Assembly (NCBI RefSeq): GCF_008801915.1 | Contig: NZ_VZOV01000016.1 | Coordinates: forward strand, 1-64,000 | Origin: Cupriavidus gilardii | Lineage (GTDB): Bacteria; Pseudomonadota; Gammaproteobacteria; Burkholderiales; Burkholderiaceae | Direction of reading: 5' to 3' | DNA length: 64,000 bases | In this document: positions 9,574 through 18,682 of the stretch, one piece after another | How positions within the stretch are numbered: position 1 is the first letter of the stretch | How the letters are laid out: each line of letters opens with the position of its first letter | Translations under genes and position numbers: made by a program | Notes under the pieces: model-generated | What the model saw: the letters and a program-made list of their open reading frames with translations, nothing else | What the model was told of the DNA's origin: nothing | The model's database searches: none

Positions 9574-10134
9574 TCATCGTCGCGCCGATGACACGCTCGC
9601 TTGACTGACTCCTTGTTGTCGTGGCGCTGCCAGGCCAGCCGCTCCGTGGAGAACGCCAGGCAGGCCATCGGTTATACGGTGAAACTGATGCACGATCAAC
9701 CGCTGCGGCCGCCCAGCAGCGGCCGCGAAGCACCGTGGCGGCCAGACCGATGTCATCTGCAGTGGCAACCGTCGGCGCACGCGCATAGCCCGAAACTCGC
9801 GTATTCGATCGGAGTAACTGCCTTAGCAGGGCAGCATACGCGTCCCCGTCGTGGGAAAGTCAAGTGGGACGATGGCTCAAAATACGCCCCCTACCGCATA
9901 CGGGGTGATGGTCTAGCCTTAGGAAAGCATTTTGGGAGGCCGAAATCAACACTGACGGGCAGTGCGCAGTGTCGCACCCAGAAAAATTCCAGGAGGCAGC
10001 GCAGAGGGTAGTATCCGGCAGGGCCGCGGTGCCATCATTAGAAACGAACGACGCCCGGTGTCGCGAAAGGGATTCCGCGATACTGGGCCTCGCTTCGGGG
10101 CCAGTCCGGTATGAGCAGCCCCGCTGCAGCAAGA
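9574..10134. other. Gene-poor stretch upstream of the copF remnant
   Basis: I find no convincing gene. Open frames here are overlapping and of the kind GC-rich DNA gives by chance. It probably holds unrecognisable remains of the missing 5' end of copF or of a mobile element. Confidence 0.4.
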
Positions 10135-10371
10135 TTAGGCGCCGTCCGTGAAGGTGTCACGATCGCCGGCCGCATGGTTGCCATCGGTGAACGGATCGCG
10201 CGTCCCCGTGGTATGGCCCCCGTGCGTGTACGGATCGCGCGTACCCATCGCGTGCGCCCCTTCGGTAAAGGGATCGCGCGGCGAATTGACACCAGCATGG
10301 GCGAAGCCAGCAATGCTGCCAAGCGTGGTAACGGTCAGTGCCACAAGAGCGGTTCTCTTCAACTTCAGCAT
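10135..10371 (-). CDS. copQ: Small periplasmic repeat protein, CopQ/CzcJ-like
   Basis: 78 aa: a signal peptide (MLKLKRTALVALTVTTLG...AHA) followed by four imperfect copies of a unit built on RDPFTDG (RDPFTEGAHAMG, RDPYTHGGHTTG, RDPFTDGNHAAG, RDTFTDGA). GGAG precedes the ATG. I recall small metal-induced proteins of this type (CopQ, CzcJ) in C. metallidurans; their function is unknown. A dyad of the copper class lies 83 bp upstream, at the same distance as for copH. A related gene with a broken frame lies at 31676. The symbol is tentative. Confidence 0.7.
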   Translation of the reverse strand: MLKLKRTALVALTVTTLGSIAGFAHAGVNSPRDPFTEGAHAMGTRDPYTHGGHTTGTRDPFTDGNHAAGDRDTFTDGA

Positions 10372-10453
10372 AATGTTTCTCCTATTGGAAAGGGCTCGAT
10401 GAGCCTATGAGTTCAGTCTAGCGCGTAGCACCGAACCAAGAGCTGACAGCGAC

Positions 10454-10469
10454 GTTACAAGCGCGTCAT
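10454..10469. promoter_or_regulatory. Candidate CopR operator of the copQ-like gene
   Basis: GTTAC, six bases, GTCAT: the same inverted half-site layout as the copR-copA box, 83 bp upstream of the copQ-like start. One mismatch per half-site. Confidence 0.55.
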
Positions 10470-10502
10470 CTCGCTCGTTGGCTGCAGCGCTGCCTTAGTT
10501 CA

Positions 10503-10973
10503 TCAGCCACCGGTGAAGATTTGGCTGCGTTCGATGTAGACCCGCACGCCCTTTGCATTGGACAACGCCGGAAAGAGAACGCTGAGATCGACAGTGCTGC
10601 CGTGAACGAACTCGGCAAACGTCCAGGCCATCTCCTGAGCACCGCTCCGGAACGTGACCGTGTCGCCGGAGGCCACGCGCACGGATTTCAGTCCTGGCGT
10701 AAGCGTGACCGCCCGTGATGCCGTGTTGGCCTGAGCGGGACTGCCGAAAAGCGCCGCCTGAGGTCCCAACGAAGTGGCGGCGTCCGATCTAGCCGTTGCC
10801 GCTGCCACGCCCGGAGCGGGCGACGTGCCGACCGGCTCGGCGGCTTGCCGCTGGACGTGCTCGGCCCAGTTATCGCCGGCGTTCGTTCTGGCCTTGTCCG
10901 CACTCCATGCCGTGGAAGTGGCCATCAGGGTAACGATGGACAGCGCGGTGAGCGCAGTTGTTTTGGTTTTCAT
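10503..10973 (-). CDS. copH: CopH, periplasmic copper-binding CzcE paralogue
   Basis: 156 aa from the ATG at 10973, which has GGAGAG at the right distance; an upstream in-frame ATG would extend it but lacks a better site. A signal peptide (MKTKTTALTALSIVTL...WSA) is followed by a low-complexity Ala/Gln region. The CzcE/CopH fold covers the last 90 residues or so (GLKSVRVASGDTVTF, MAWTFAEF, VRVYIERSQIFTGG). It parallels czcE at 32105, which shares the final VYIxRSxxFTGG. CopH binds divalent copper in the periplasm. A copper-type dyad lies 83 bp upstream. Confidence 0.85.
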   Translation of the reverse strand: MKTKTTALTALSIVTLMATSTAWSADKARTNAGDNWAEHVQRQAAEPVGTSPAPGVAAATARSDAATSLGPQAALFGSPAQANTASRAVTLTPGLKSVRVASGDTVTFRSGAQEMAWTFAEFVHGSTVDLSVLFPALSNAKGVRVYIERSQIFTGG

Positions 10974-11055
10974 GAAGCTCTCCATTGACGTCTCGAGGTA
11001 GAACCTCTTGAGCACAATGGTAGGCAGGGGCGCCTCTCCGAAGCGTTACTCGACT

Positions 11056-11071
11056 ATTACATCCTCGTAAG
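11056..11071. promoter_or_regulatory. Candidate CopR operator of copH
   Basis: ATTAC, six bases, GTAAG, 83 bp upstream of the copH ATG. This is the same spacing and orientation as at the copQ-like gene, and the same half-site arrangement as the copR-copA box. Confidence 0.6.
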
Positions 11072-11261
11072 TGGCGCGGCTTGTCGCGGGCGCCGATATA
11101 AATGGTTGGTGCCATGGTGAAGTAGCGAGGGTTCTCCGACAACGCCCGTCTGGCATGGGCCACAGGGACTGAGAGTTCCCTTACTTGTCGGCGATCGAGC
11201 CCCAGGCCGATACGCGTGGCTTGCACAGACAAGCGCTACTAGCATCTCGAACACTCGGGCG

Positions 11262-11830
11262 GTCGTGGTCTAGACGACGCCAAGCCTAAGGACATGCTGG
11301 CCTGGGTCGGTCGGGATCTGAACCGGTTATGGGTCAAATCGGAAGGCACGCATATGTACGGCAACACGGTGGAGGCAAAAGCTGAGGCATTGTGGGGGCA
11401 CGCCTTTGCGACATTCTGGGATTGATAACTCGGGGTGCGCCAAGACTTTGGCAATGAGCCGCCGCGCACTTGGGGCGCCTTTGGCGTGCAAGGTCGGGCA
11501 CCGTACTGGTTGATATCGAAGCCACGGCTTATCTAGGGTCGGCCGGACGCGCTGTCGCCCGGCTGCGTGTTACCTACGATATCCGCCTCACGCAACGCCT
11601 GCGGTTGACGCCGGAACTCCAGGCGAGCCGGTTGCGGCGCGAGGCATAGGCAGCGGCGTGTCCGAGTTCAAGCTTGGCTTGCGACTGCGATACGAAATCC
11701 GACGGCAGTTCGCCCCCGACCTCGGCGTGGTTTGGGGCAAAAAGCTGGGCAATACCGCCGATTTTGCGCTCGCGCCGGGGAGCGGACCACCGACAAGCAA
11801 ATCGTTGCCAGCGGGCGCATCTGGTTCTGA
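11262..11830 (+). pseudogene. Degraded copB barrel domain
   Basis: Reading across frames gives DLNRLWVKSEGTHMYGN, EALWGHAFATFWD, two in-frame stops, then LGVRQDFGNEPPRTWGAFG, VQGRAPYW, a frame change, [22 protein letters not shown] and a final aromatic-ended strand GRIWF. Each piece matches the C-terminal half of the intact copB at 4386 (for example LWGHSIATYWDTQLGVR). At least two stops and two frameshifts show it is dead. It supports a second, decayed cop cluster here. Confidence 0.85.
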
Positions 11831-12508
11831 ACGCATTTCAGGCGCTGGTCAGGTGCTGGCCCGCGGGTGGTTAACCGCCAGCTTGCCGTGTGATTACATT
11901 TCGTATCCAGCTTACCAAGGCCAATCGCGTGCAAATAGAATGGCGACTATGGTCACGCGGCGGCCCTAATATGGGCGCGGCGGCTTGTGGCGTTAGTCTG
12001 AGTCCCGTTTGCATTGCCATGCCTGCGCAGCTTGGCATGAGTCGCCAACCCAGGAATGATCCATGAACGTCGGAAGGTTGCTAGTCGTGCTCGGTGGTAC
12101 AGCAATGAGGATCGCGCCCGGCTCGATCCGCGCCATTTAGCTCGGTCGGAAGTCCACGCGAAATCTCAGTAGCCGCTAGTGGCAACAGTGCGACGGCGGG
12201 CCGGCCGCTACCCCGCCCGCGATGTGGCCTACCGTGGACCAGAAATGGGCAATTGGGTTGCTGTACTGTGCGGCGCAGCGGGACAGGGAAACCCGGCGAT
12301 ACGCGCTTGCCGCGGCACCGGTTATTCAATCATGGCAACGGCGCCGCGACTGCGCCGACTCGGACCCAGCGAAGCCATTGCGAGATGCGAGGCGGCAAAA
12401 ACGTGACCGCGGCGAGCCCCGACCGCCGACACCGCAGTGATCTTGACGCGCCCTTTCGACACGCGCTTCAGCACGTGCAAACGCAGTCTTAACCTGGGCC
12501 ATCGAGCG
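11831..12508. other. Intergenic stretch before copK
   Basis: No gene is recognised. The frames here lack ribosome sites and plausible protein composition. The copK promoter must lie in the last 150 bases, but I see neither an ATTAC/GTAAT dyad nor a MerR-type spacer there. Confidence 0.4.
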
Positions 12509-12524
12509 AAAGGAGACCTTGAAG

Positions 12525-12809
12525 ATGAAAAGCGTACTCGTTGTTGCAAGTCTGATTGCCGCGGTATCGCTTACCGCGACCGCGACCGATCTGAGCACTG
12601 TCGTGAAAACCTATGAACTCAAGGACGGTTCAAAAGTCCACGTTTTCAAGGACGGCAAGATGGGGATGGAGAACAAGTACGGGAAGGCCGTCAACATGCC
12701 ACAAGGCAAGGTCATGGAAACTAAGGACGGCAGCAAGATCCTGATGAAGGGCAACGAGGTGTTCCGCCTCGAGGACGCACTGATTCAGGGTCACCGCGAA
12801 GGCGGCTAA
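12525..12809 (+). CDS. copK: CopK, small periplasmic copper-binding protein
   Basis: 94 aa. The ATG at 12525 has AAAGGAG nine bases upstream. A signal peptide (MKSVLVVASLIAAVSLT) is cleaved to give a mature protein of about 73 residues that is Met- and Lys-rich (VFKDGKMGMENKYGKAVNM, KVMETKDG, EVFRLEDAL, GHREGG). It closely follows the C. metallidurans CopK I remember, which binds Cu(I) through four Met and Cu(II) cooperatively and is one of the most copper-induced proteins of that organism. It stands alone, followed by its own terminator. Confidence 0.93.
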   Translation: MKSVLVVASLIAAVSLTATATDLSTVVKTYELKDGSKVHVFKDGKMGMENKYGKAVNMPQGKVMETKDGSKILMKGNEVFRLEDALIQGHREGG

Positions 12810-12836
12810 CCGGGCGACTTGACATTGGCCAGCGCA

Positions 12837-12865
12837 AGCGGGCGCCCATGAGGCGTCCGCTTTTT
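12837..12865 (+). terminator. Rho-independent terminator of copK
   Basis: A 10-bp stem (AGCGGGCGCC pairing with GGCGTCCGCT, one G-T pair) with a four-base loop, followed by TTTTT, 28 bases after the copK stop. Confidence 0.85.
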
Positions 12866-13703
12866 AGAGCTAGTCCGTGCCTTACCAATGTCAGCGTTAC
12901 TCAGCCCTCTCCCAAGATGAGCGCGGATGCACTATTTAGCCTCAGGGTAGACGGACACGCTGAGGGGCCGGGACACCTGCAGTGTTGGGCATGACGACCA
13001 TACCCATAAACCCGCGGCGATACCGGCCGCGTACAACGCATTGCGTGCCCGGCGTTATCTTGGGACCCGGGCCGGCTCATTCCCGGAACTGTCTAGTACC
13101 AGCACACAATCTCTTCCTGCGACAAGCGTTCGGCACCATGTTGCGTTGGACCGGCCCCGACGTCGATCAACCACTCAGCAGGGGGGCGACTCGGCCGGGC
13201 CACCCGGCGTGAAAGCGGCAGGCGCCGATCAAGATCCAGGATGGCTGCTTGCGCCTACGCCGAAGCCCTCGCACCGACCCGCAACGCCCATAAGCCGGCT
13301 TGGATACCATTCAATCGAAGTCTCCCTCAAAGATGTGGGATGTGACCCGTCGCGCGATGTAATGGTAAGCCGCGCGCTGTGACATGCTCAAGGGTTGCTC
13401 GGTCGCGTTTGCCTACTGCAGCGCCCACGATTCTAGGCGGCGGGCCTATCAGGAAAACTATGAGACATGGCAGTAGTGTCATTTTTGACAACGCTCGACA
13501 TCAAGGGGCGCGTCGTCACGCACCCTTCCCCTTCTTAACCAGGTTCTTTCCGGCTGCGCTGCTCGTTGCAGCGACCGCTGCGGTCGACAGAAGTTGCATC
13601 GTCCCGGATCAATGTAACCGGCTTGCAATGTCGCAGTAACCTTGGTCTGACTAGACTTCAGTGGCCTACCAAATTCCAAAAAACATGGCGGGCTGGAGAC
13701 ACT
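12866..13703. other. Long gene-poor region between copK and the porin
   Basis: About 840 bases with no frame that resembles a protein; those present lack ribosome sites. The porin promoter must lie in the last 200 bases. Like 11831-12508, it may be sequence decayed beyond recognition. Confidence 0.4.
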
Positions 13704-14777
13704 ATGAAAAGAAAAGGAATTACTGCCGCGGGCATGCTGCTTGGGTCGCTGTCGCTGGGCGCCTATGCCCAGACGAGTGTCACGCTATATGGCGTCGCAG
13801 ATGTCGGGATCGAGTATGTGTCGAATGTACCGTCATCGAGCGGGGGCAGCAACCAAGTGCGCATGTCGGCTGGCAACATGTCGACCTCGCGCTGGGGCCT
13901 GCGGGGCACGGAAGATCTCGGCGGTGGCCTCAAAGCGGTGTTCGAACTCGAGAGCGGATTCTCGCTCGATACTGCCCAATCGAGCAGCGCTGGCCGTTTG
14001 TTCGACCGGGGCGCGCTGGTCGGTCTGTCCAGTCAATATGGTCAACTCACCCTTGGTCGCCAGACGACGGTGCTATACGACACCGCCATTCAGTTTGACC
14101 CGATGGGTTTCGCGCCGCGATATTCGCTCTTCAAGAGCGACGATACCATTGCTGGTCGCGCGGACAATTCCGTCAAGTACAAAGGCACATTCGGCGGGCT
14201 GACCGCCATGGCACTGTACAGCTTCGGCCGCACTGGCGGCGGCGAGGTCCCCGGCGAGCCGAAAGCAGACCGGGAGATGAGTGCCGGTCTGATGTATGCG
14301 ACCGGACCGCTTTCCGTTGGCGCACTGTACGACGAGTACCGAGGGCTGACCGTTGCGTCACAGGGGCGGAAGGACCGGCGGGCGCTGGTGGGGATCAGCT
14401 ATGGGATCGGCCCGGCGAAGCTGTATGCCGGCTACCGTTGGCTCAACGGTGATATCTCAAGCGCCGCGACGGCGATGCGCTCCAATCTGTATTGGGCAGG
14501 CGTGCGCTATCAGTTGAGCTCGGCGCTGTCGCTCACCGGCGCTGCGTATTATACGGATGTGCGGGGTTCCGACGCTGATCCGCTGATGTTCGTCGCCTCG
14601 ACCGACTACGCGTTTTCCAAGCGCACCGACGTGTACTTCAATGTCGGCTATGTCCGAAACAAGGGTGGCTCGCAGCTGGGATTGAATGGCTTCAACGCCA
14701 GCAGTGGCGCCCCGGTCAACGTCGTGCCGGGCGATAACCAAACCGGCGTCGTGCTGGGAGTGCGGCATAAGTTTTGA
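13704..14777 (+). CDS. Gram-negative porin, Burkholderiales OmpC-like type
   Basis: 357 aa from the ATG at 13704 (GGAG eight bases upstream), with a signal peptide MKRKGITAAG...AYAQ. The mature protein opens with SVTLYGVADVGIEYVSN, the signature of the Burkholderiales trimeric porin family, and contains SRWGLRGTEDLGGGLKAVF and further beta strands. It ends in the outer-membrane signal VLGVRHKF with a terminal Phe. It would be a general diffusion channel in the outer membrane. Its presence amid copper genes may reflect control of metal entry, but nothing in the sequence shows this. Confidence 0.92.
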   Translation: MKRKGITAAGMLLGSLSLGAYAQTSVTLYGVADVGIEYVSNVPSSSGGSNQVRMSAGNMSTSRWGLRGTEDLGGGLKAVFELESGFSLDTAQSSSAGRLFDRGALVGLSSQYGQLTLGRQTTVLYDTAIQFDPMGFAPRYSLFKSDDTIAGRADNSVKYKGTFGGLTAMALYSFGRTGGGEVPGEPKADREMSAGLMYATGPLSVGALYDEYRGLTVASQGRKDRRALVGISYGIGPAKLYAGYRWLNGDISSAATAMRSNLYWAGVRYQLSSALSLTGAAYYTDVRGSDADPLMFVASTDYAFSKRTDVYFNVGYVRNKGGSQLGLNGFNASSGAPVNVVPGDNQTGVVLGVRHKF

Positions 14778-14782
14778 GCCTA

Positions 14783-14817
14783 ACCGTTCAAAGAACTCAA
14801 AGTCGAACGGTCCTTTT
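14783..14817 (+). terminator. Terminator of the porin gene
   Basis: A 7-bp perfect stem ACCGTTC / GAACGGT with a 15-base loop, followed by CCTTTT, directly after the porin stop. The long loop makes it moderate. Confidence 0.6.
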
Positions 14818-14929
14818 AGCGAAGGGCAAGCAGCCACCGACCGCAACGCCGTGGCTACTTCATGAAAAAATTTCCGGACCGTAGCGACGGGGTTAAAGCC
14901 AAACGCCCCTAGCTGCGCGCCGTGTTTCG

Positions 14930-15145
14930 CTCAGGAGGAAACGTCAGAAGCGCGTTGTGCCGTCCGACGATTCCGCCGAACCCTGGCCACCATATGCGAC
15001 CAATATGGCTTGCGTGATGGAAAGCCCCAGCCCCACGCTTTCGGACTCGGTGCGCGTGCCACGGAATGGCGAAACGCCTGCATAAATGCGCATATCGTCC
15101 GCCGAACGCGCCGACCATCGATATCTGGTAGCCTGACGTCCTGGA
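14930..15145 (-). pseudogene. Fused remains of a copR receiver and a copS C-terminus
   Basis: On the complement, QDVRLPDIDGRR (the phospho-acceptor region of a response regulator, compare [13 protein letters not shown] of copR) is followed within 50 bases by a kinase tail. The tail reads [17 protein letters not shown]...GGQGSAESSDGTTRF and matches the end of copS ([25 protein letters not shown]). Most of both genes between these points is deleted. It is another fragment of the decayed second cop cluster. Confidence 0.8.
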
Positions 15146-15515
15146 TAGTTGCCTGGACTCTATGGGGACAGGTGGTGGACGATCGTCTGTTGAGTTGAGC
15201 GGCCATTTCCGGGAACTACCGGAAGCGAAAGGCATCACGGCTGTTATCGCGCCAAGCCTGCTGTATCGGGCTGCTGAGGACGTGCCGTCTGGCGGCGCGT
15301 GCCTGACCATACGGCGACTTCGGCGGCTATGCCCAACGCCGCCAACAGGCCCACGCGGGCCGCCGAGCGACTCGCTGTGGGCGGTGGCCCTGACGCTTAC
15401 ACGCGTGCCGCTGATATTGGGGGGAACTAGGGTCTAGCCATATCGCGGCGTTTGCTGCGCAACGCGGGCGCGTGGCCTAGCTGCGTATGCGCGGTTGCAG
15501 GCCAGCATAGCGTGG
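15146..15515. other. Gene-poor stretch beyond the copRS remnant
   Basis: No recognisable gene or regulatory dyad; probably further decayed sequence. Confidence 0.4.
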
Positions 15516-15713
15516 CTAATGCAGTCGCGCGAGGACATGCAAAATGTCGTTGCCCCGCGTCGTGATGTGGAGACGATCGCCGTAACCCAAATTTTCCAGA
15601 TGCACCAACTGCCGCTCAACCAATGCCTCGATCGTCGCGCGATCGAGGTCGGCGACATTTGGTGCTGCGTCTTCGATCAGCATGAGTGTGGCAACTTCAT
15701 GTGGTGTCAGCAT
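15516..15713 (-). CDS. Small winged-helix-like hypothetical protein
   Basis: 65 aa starting MLTPHEVATLMLIEDA with GGAG eight bases upstream. The composition is acidic-amphipathic (VADLDRATIEALVERQLVHL, then LHITTRGNDILHVLAR), giving a helix-helix-helix-beta pattern like a minimal winged helix. I recall similar small proteins in Cupriavidus and Burkholderia, without known function. No partner gene is adjacent. It looks intact, in contrast to its surroundings. Confidence 0.6.
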   Translation of the reverse strand: MLTPHEVATLMLIEDAAPNVADLDRATIEALVERQLVHLENLGYGDRLHITTRGNDILHVLARLH

Positions 15714-16316
15714 CGTTGTCTCCAGAACCCCCAGGACTGAATCGGCGGATGATTCCGCTCTCGCAGCGACGGGCTTCAGTATTCATTCAATGCCGGCAGC
15801 GCAGAGTCGTCAAGGTAAGACACTGGTCGCGGGTTTGCCATAAGGCGATGCCTAGTTTCCTTGACGGCTATGAGGCCCCCTTTACCAGCTGGGCCATCCA
15901 GACCAGTCCCTGCATGGAATGCCCTACGACTTTGGGGGCGGCGCTAGTCGTGCGCGGCATTTCTTACCTCTTCTGGGCGACATAACGATTGCTGCCGCGC
16001 ACCGTTTGCCGATCTCGGCTACGACAAGGCTTCGGCATGCCCAACCCATCTCGGAGCGCAGTTTGGGCGGCGTGCGCAGCTGAAGGCGCACAGCCGTGTC
16101 CCAGTCTGGACCCTGCTGGAGCGGCACGGAAATCCCTATCCGCGATGCAAAAGCCTGAATGCCAGCAAGCCGGCCGCTTGAAAACCGCGCTGCTGCTGGC
16201 GCAGGCGTGCACACCGCGACGGGGCCGCGCAGGTTCGCCGCGGAGCCCATCCTAGGCCCCGTAACTGAAGTCGGTCCGCGTGCCTGGAGCGCCGGCTTGC
16301 GGTGGTTGCTTGGTCC
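15714..16316. other. Gene-poor stretch with scattered remnants
   Basis: Open frames here have no ribosome site and no recognisable motif. It lies between a small intact gene and an ATPase fragment, and is best read as decayed DNA. Confidence 0.4.
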
Positions 16317-16382
16317 CTACTTCGCGATGCCGTCGACCGGCACCTTCTCTCCAGGCCTCACACGCGAGAAATCGCCGACATG
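16317..16382 (-). pseudogene. Fragment of a P-type ATPase actuator domain
   Basis: The complement reads HVGDFSRVRPGEKVPVDGIAK before a stop. VGD, RVRPGEKVPVDG is the conserved actuator-domain approach of heavy-metal P-type ATPases. Nothing flanking it continues the gene. It may come from the same lost copF copy as the fragment at 8597. Confidence 0.7.
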
Positions 16383-16639
16383 CTGCGTCTGCGCCGTGGC
16401 GCAACTTGAAGCCGATGACCAATGCAGTGCCGATCAGGATTGGACTGATGGTCCCGGAATCAGCGCCGGCGCCGCGCCGTCATTCTATGAAAAGGAAATC
16501 TTGGCGTGAGCGCAGCAAAAACCTAGATTCACGGTAGCGCATTGCCGTTTGCAAACCGCTTCGCTGGTTTGTCAGTCGAGCCACAGACCCGCCCATGGTT
16601 CGCCCGCTGGTATCTCCCTGTACGACCAAGGAGGACATT

Positions 16640-16838
16640 ATGCGTATCCTATTGCTGATCACGGTCATGTTGGGTGGATGCGCGACCGTCGGCTAACGTA
16701 CCGCGCAAGCCCAGCGCGACATGGACATCTCACTACGGGTTCGGGGACCGGCTTGCAAAAGCTTGGACATCCGAAGGCTCGGATCCGTGGCGTGACTGCG
16801 TGTTACGGCTCAGTGCAGGAAGCGGACCATCTATGCAT
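16640..16838 (+). pseudogene. Broken small lipoprotein gene
   Basis: AAGGAGG precedes an ATG encoding MRILLLITVMLGGCATVG and a TAA. LGGC is a lipobox. After the stop the same frame continues RTAQAQRDMD, and one frame over SDPWRDCVLRLSA follows, which together look like a small outer-membrane lipoprotein with a Cys pair. One nonsense and one frameshift mutation are needed to explain it. Confidence 0.6.
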
Positions 16839-16984
16839 CGACGGTTTTGAATCCGATCGCCCCGTACCACGGGGCGTCTCACTGTCAGTTGGCTTCCCAC
16901 GCAGCCCCGACGCGTAGCAATTGCGCGTTGCATTACCGCTTCCGGTTCTTTTCAATTGCTGCGCGAATGCGACCCACGCACTGC

Positions 16985-17015
16985 TTAACCTTACCCCCGT
17001 GAAAAGGTCCATAGT
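16985..17015 (+). promoter_or_regulatory. CueR-type MerR-family copper promoter
   Basis: -35 TTAACC, an over-long 19-bp spacer, -10 CATAGT. Within the spacer region ACCTT-N11-AAGGT forms the dyad seen in CueR-controlled copper promoters. It lies 108 bases upstream of the small secreted-protein genes at 17123 and 17636. No merR-type gene lies next to it, so the regulator would act from elsewhere. Confidence 0.6.
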
Positions 17016-17122
17016 ACAAATGAGGACGGCATGTCGGCGATCACGCCATGGCTGCACCACGCGCCGTGGCGGGACACCTGCTCGCCGCGACGACGCTATC
17101 GCGCGTCGGCTCGGAGGGCCCA

Positions 17123-17500
17123 ATGCGTAAGCCTATGAATCAGCTTTTGCGTGTCATCGTGCTGCTGACCTTGGCACTGGCTTTGCCCCTGCGCGCGCAC
17201 GCCTGGCCATTGGACAGTTGCTGTATCGCCGGCATCGCCCAAATGCTGACACACATGCTTGTTCAAGAGGGGCAAGCCAGTGTCGATACCAGCAGTCAAC
17301 ATGACTGCGTCAGTCAATCCAGTTGTGCCGGTCGTCTTCCCTGCCCGGCCTCCGCGTGTGCAGCCTTCGCAGGCACGCCGTGGGCCAGCGGATGGGCCAC
17401 GGATGCATGGGCCAGCGTGTTGGTCGCGCATCCGGAATTCGCGTATCGCTCCATCGTTCCGCCCCGTCTCGAGCGCCCGCCCAAACGGAACCGTGTGTAG
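17123..17500 (+). CDS. Small secreted Cys-rich protein, loosely CzcI-like
   Basis: 125 aa with a clear signal peptide (LLRVIVLLTLALALPLRAHA). The mature part has CC and spaced Cys (SSCAGRLPCPASAC) and ends in a basic Pro-rich tail (PPRLERPPKRNRV). This general plan, signal peptide then Cys/His region then RP-rich tail, is shared with CzcI at 41850 and other small proteins of metal-efflux loci, but sequence similarity is slight. It lies behind a CueR-type promoter and ahead of another small secreted protein. Function unknown. Confidence 0.6.
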   Translation: MRKPMNQLLRVIVLLTLALALPLRAHAWPLDSCCIAGIAQMLTHMLVQEGQASVDTSSQHDCVSQSSCAGRLPCPASACAAFAGTPWASGWATDAWASVLVAHPEFAYRSIVPPRLERPPKRNRV

Positions 17501-17635
17501 CGCGATCCGCCACACAGGGATGCCGCACTTGGTGGCGTCTCACCAGCACGCTCCTGTCTGACTTGGACATCAGCGGCGTTGCCGGCCGCTCTCTTGGGTT
17601 GGCCGGCGAGCTGCATACACCGAATGAGGAAAATC

Positions 17636-17857
17636 ATGAAGTCCCTACTCCACGCTCTCGTGGGCGCCGTCTCCCTTGGAGTCTCCCTGTCGGCCGTCGC
17701 CGGGCCGAACTGGGATGTGATTGAAAGCGCTCGTACCGCCAAACGGGCTGAAGCGCAGCAACACAAGCCACAGAAGCCGGACGACTCCAAGGCGATGTTG
17801 CGCCACCATGACGCCATGATGCAAAAGTGTCGCGAAATGATGGATCAGACCAAGTAA
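17636..17857 (+). CDS. Small periplasmic His/Met-containing protein
   Basis: 73 aa with GAGGA five bases before the ATG. A signal peptide (MKSLLHALVGAVSLGVSLSAVAG) precedes a charged helical stretch and a C-terminal HHDAMMQKCREMM cluster, which could bind copper or another soft metal. It is 136 bases after the previous gene and could share its CueR-type promoter. I do not recognise a named family. Confidence 0.6.
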   Translation: MKSLLHALVGAVSLGVSLSAVAGPNWDVIESARTAKRAEAQQHKPQKPDDSKAMLRHHDAMMQKCREMMDQTK

Positions 17858-17921
17858 CCCAGCCGCTCTCCGGTGCGCTGCGTGCGCGCGGTCGCCGGAG
17901 CGATCTCCGGGCGGGCATCAA

Positions 17922-18068
17922 CTAGGCGGCCACCGCCCTTATCCGGCGCACTACGCGGCCGCCGGTCCAGCAACAACTTAGCCCGCCCATCATGCGCTTA
18001 TGCATCAACAGCATGCCTACCACAGCCAGGATGGCAATCACGCAGATGATTGTGCACACAACTCGCAC
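17922..18068 (-). CDS. Possible very small membrane protein
   Basis: A 48-aa frame from a GTG start: one hydrophobic helix (VVCTIICVIAILAVVGMLL) followed by MHKRMMGGLSCC. Short membrane peptides with a Met/Cys tail are common in copper islands, which is the only reason to list it. The start codon is weak and no clear ribosome site is seen. Confidence 0.3.
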   Translation of the reverse strand: MRVVCTIICVIAILAVVGMLLMHKRMMGGLSCCWTGGRVVRRIRAVAA

Positions 18069-18355
18069 GGAGGCGGCTCTTCCGATGGACCCGCGATGGG
18101 TGGCACGCCGCAGCCGCCGGCACGAATGAGCGACTTCGTCAACGGTGACGGCGCAACGAATCGACGCTAGGGATGTCTTCGCCATGCTCGACCGGACGCT
18201 GAGACGGCATCCCGTCGCCGCTGGTGGCGGCCGGAAGAACCGACGCGTTTAATGACAGCGACGTTGCAGTCCTGTAGTCCGCGCGGGCTTTCGCGTGACC
18301 GTAGAGAGCCAAAAAGTTAGCGTCATGGCCGTTCTGCCGTTGGCAGCCGATCGTG

Positions 18356-18682
18356 CTACGCCATGGCGCGGCATGCCTGCGCACAACGCCGGCACGCTTG
18401 AGCGCATTCCTGGCAATGCTGAGCCGCATGTCGCTCGCACTCGGCACCGCATGCTTCGCAAGCGGTCGCGCAAAGGTTGCACAGATCCTTGGCGAAGCGA
18501 CTTCCCCGCGCCATATAGGCGCTGGCCATCCGGCACATTGCGGCGCAATCGAGATCCAGGCGAATGCACTCGGCCATCTCGTGTACGTTCGGCTCACTTA
18601 GACACGAGGCGGCGCAGTGCTCGCATGCCACTGCGCAAGCATTGCACTCGTCGATACAGTGTTGAAAATTCTGATGCGGCAT
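18356..18682 (-). CDS. Four-helix-bundle Cys-rich copper storage protein (Csp type)
   Basis: 108 aa from the ATG at 18682, preceded by AAGGAG. It has about 18 Cys placed on helical faces (CIDECNACAVACEHCAASC, CAAMCRMA, CNLCATACEACGAEC, CQECAQACRRCAQAC), the DUF326/Csp pattern in which a four-helix bundle holds many Cu(I) ions inside. There is no signal peptide, so it should act in the cytosol like Csp3. The open frame extends further upstream, but that part has no Cys and no ribosome site. A copper-type dyad lies 206 bp upstream. Confidence 0.88.
   Translation of the reverse strand: MPHQNFQHCIDECNACAVACEHCAASCLSEPNVHEMAECIRLDLDCAAMCRMASAYMARGSRFAKDLCNLCATACEACGAECERHAAQHCQECAQACRRCAQACRAMA

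Noticed and set aside
9601..10011. A 136-codon rightward frame upstream of the copF remnant
   Set aside because: No ribosome site, unnatural composition and no motif; not listed as a gene.
12982..13639. Several overlapping frames of 60-113 codons before the porin
   Set aside because: They overlap in different phases, lack ribosome sites and show no protein-like pattern.
15848..15985. Short frame beginning MPSFLDGYEAPFTSW
   Set aside because: It looks faintly protein-like but has no ribosome site or family; could be a remnant only.
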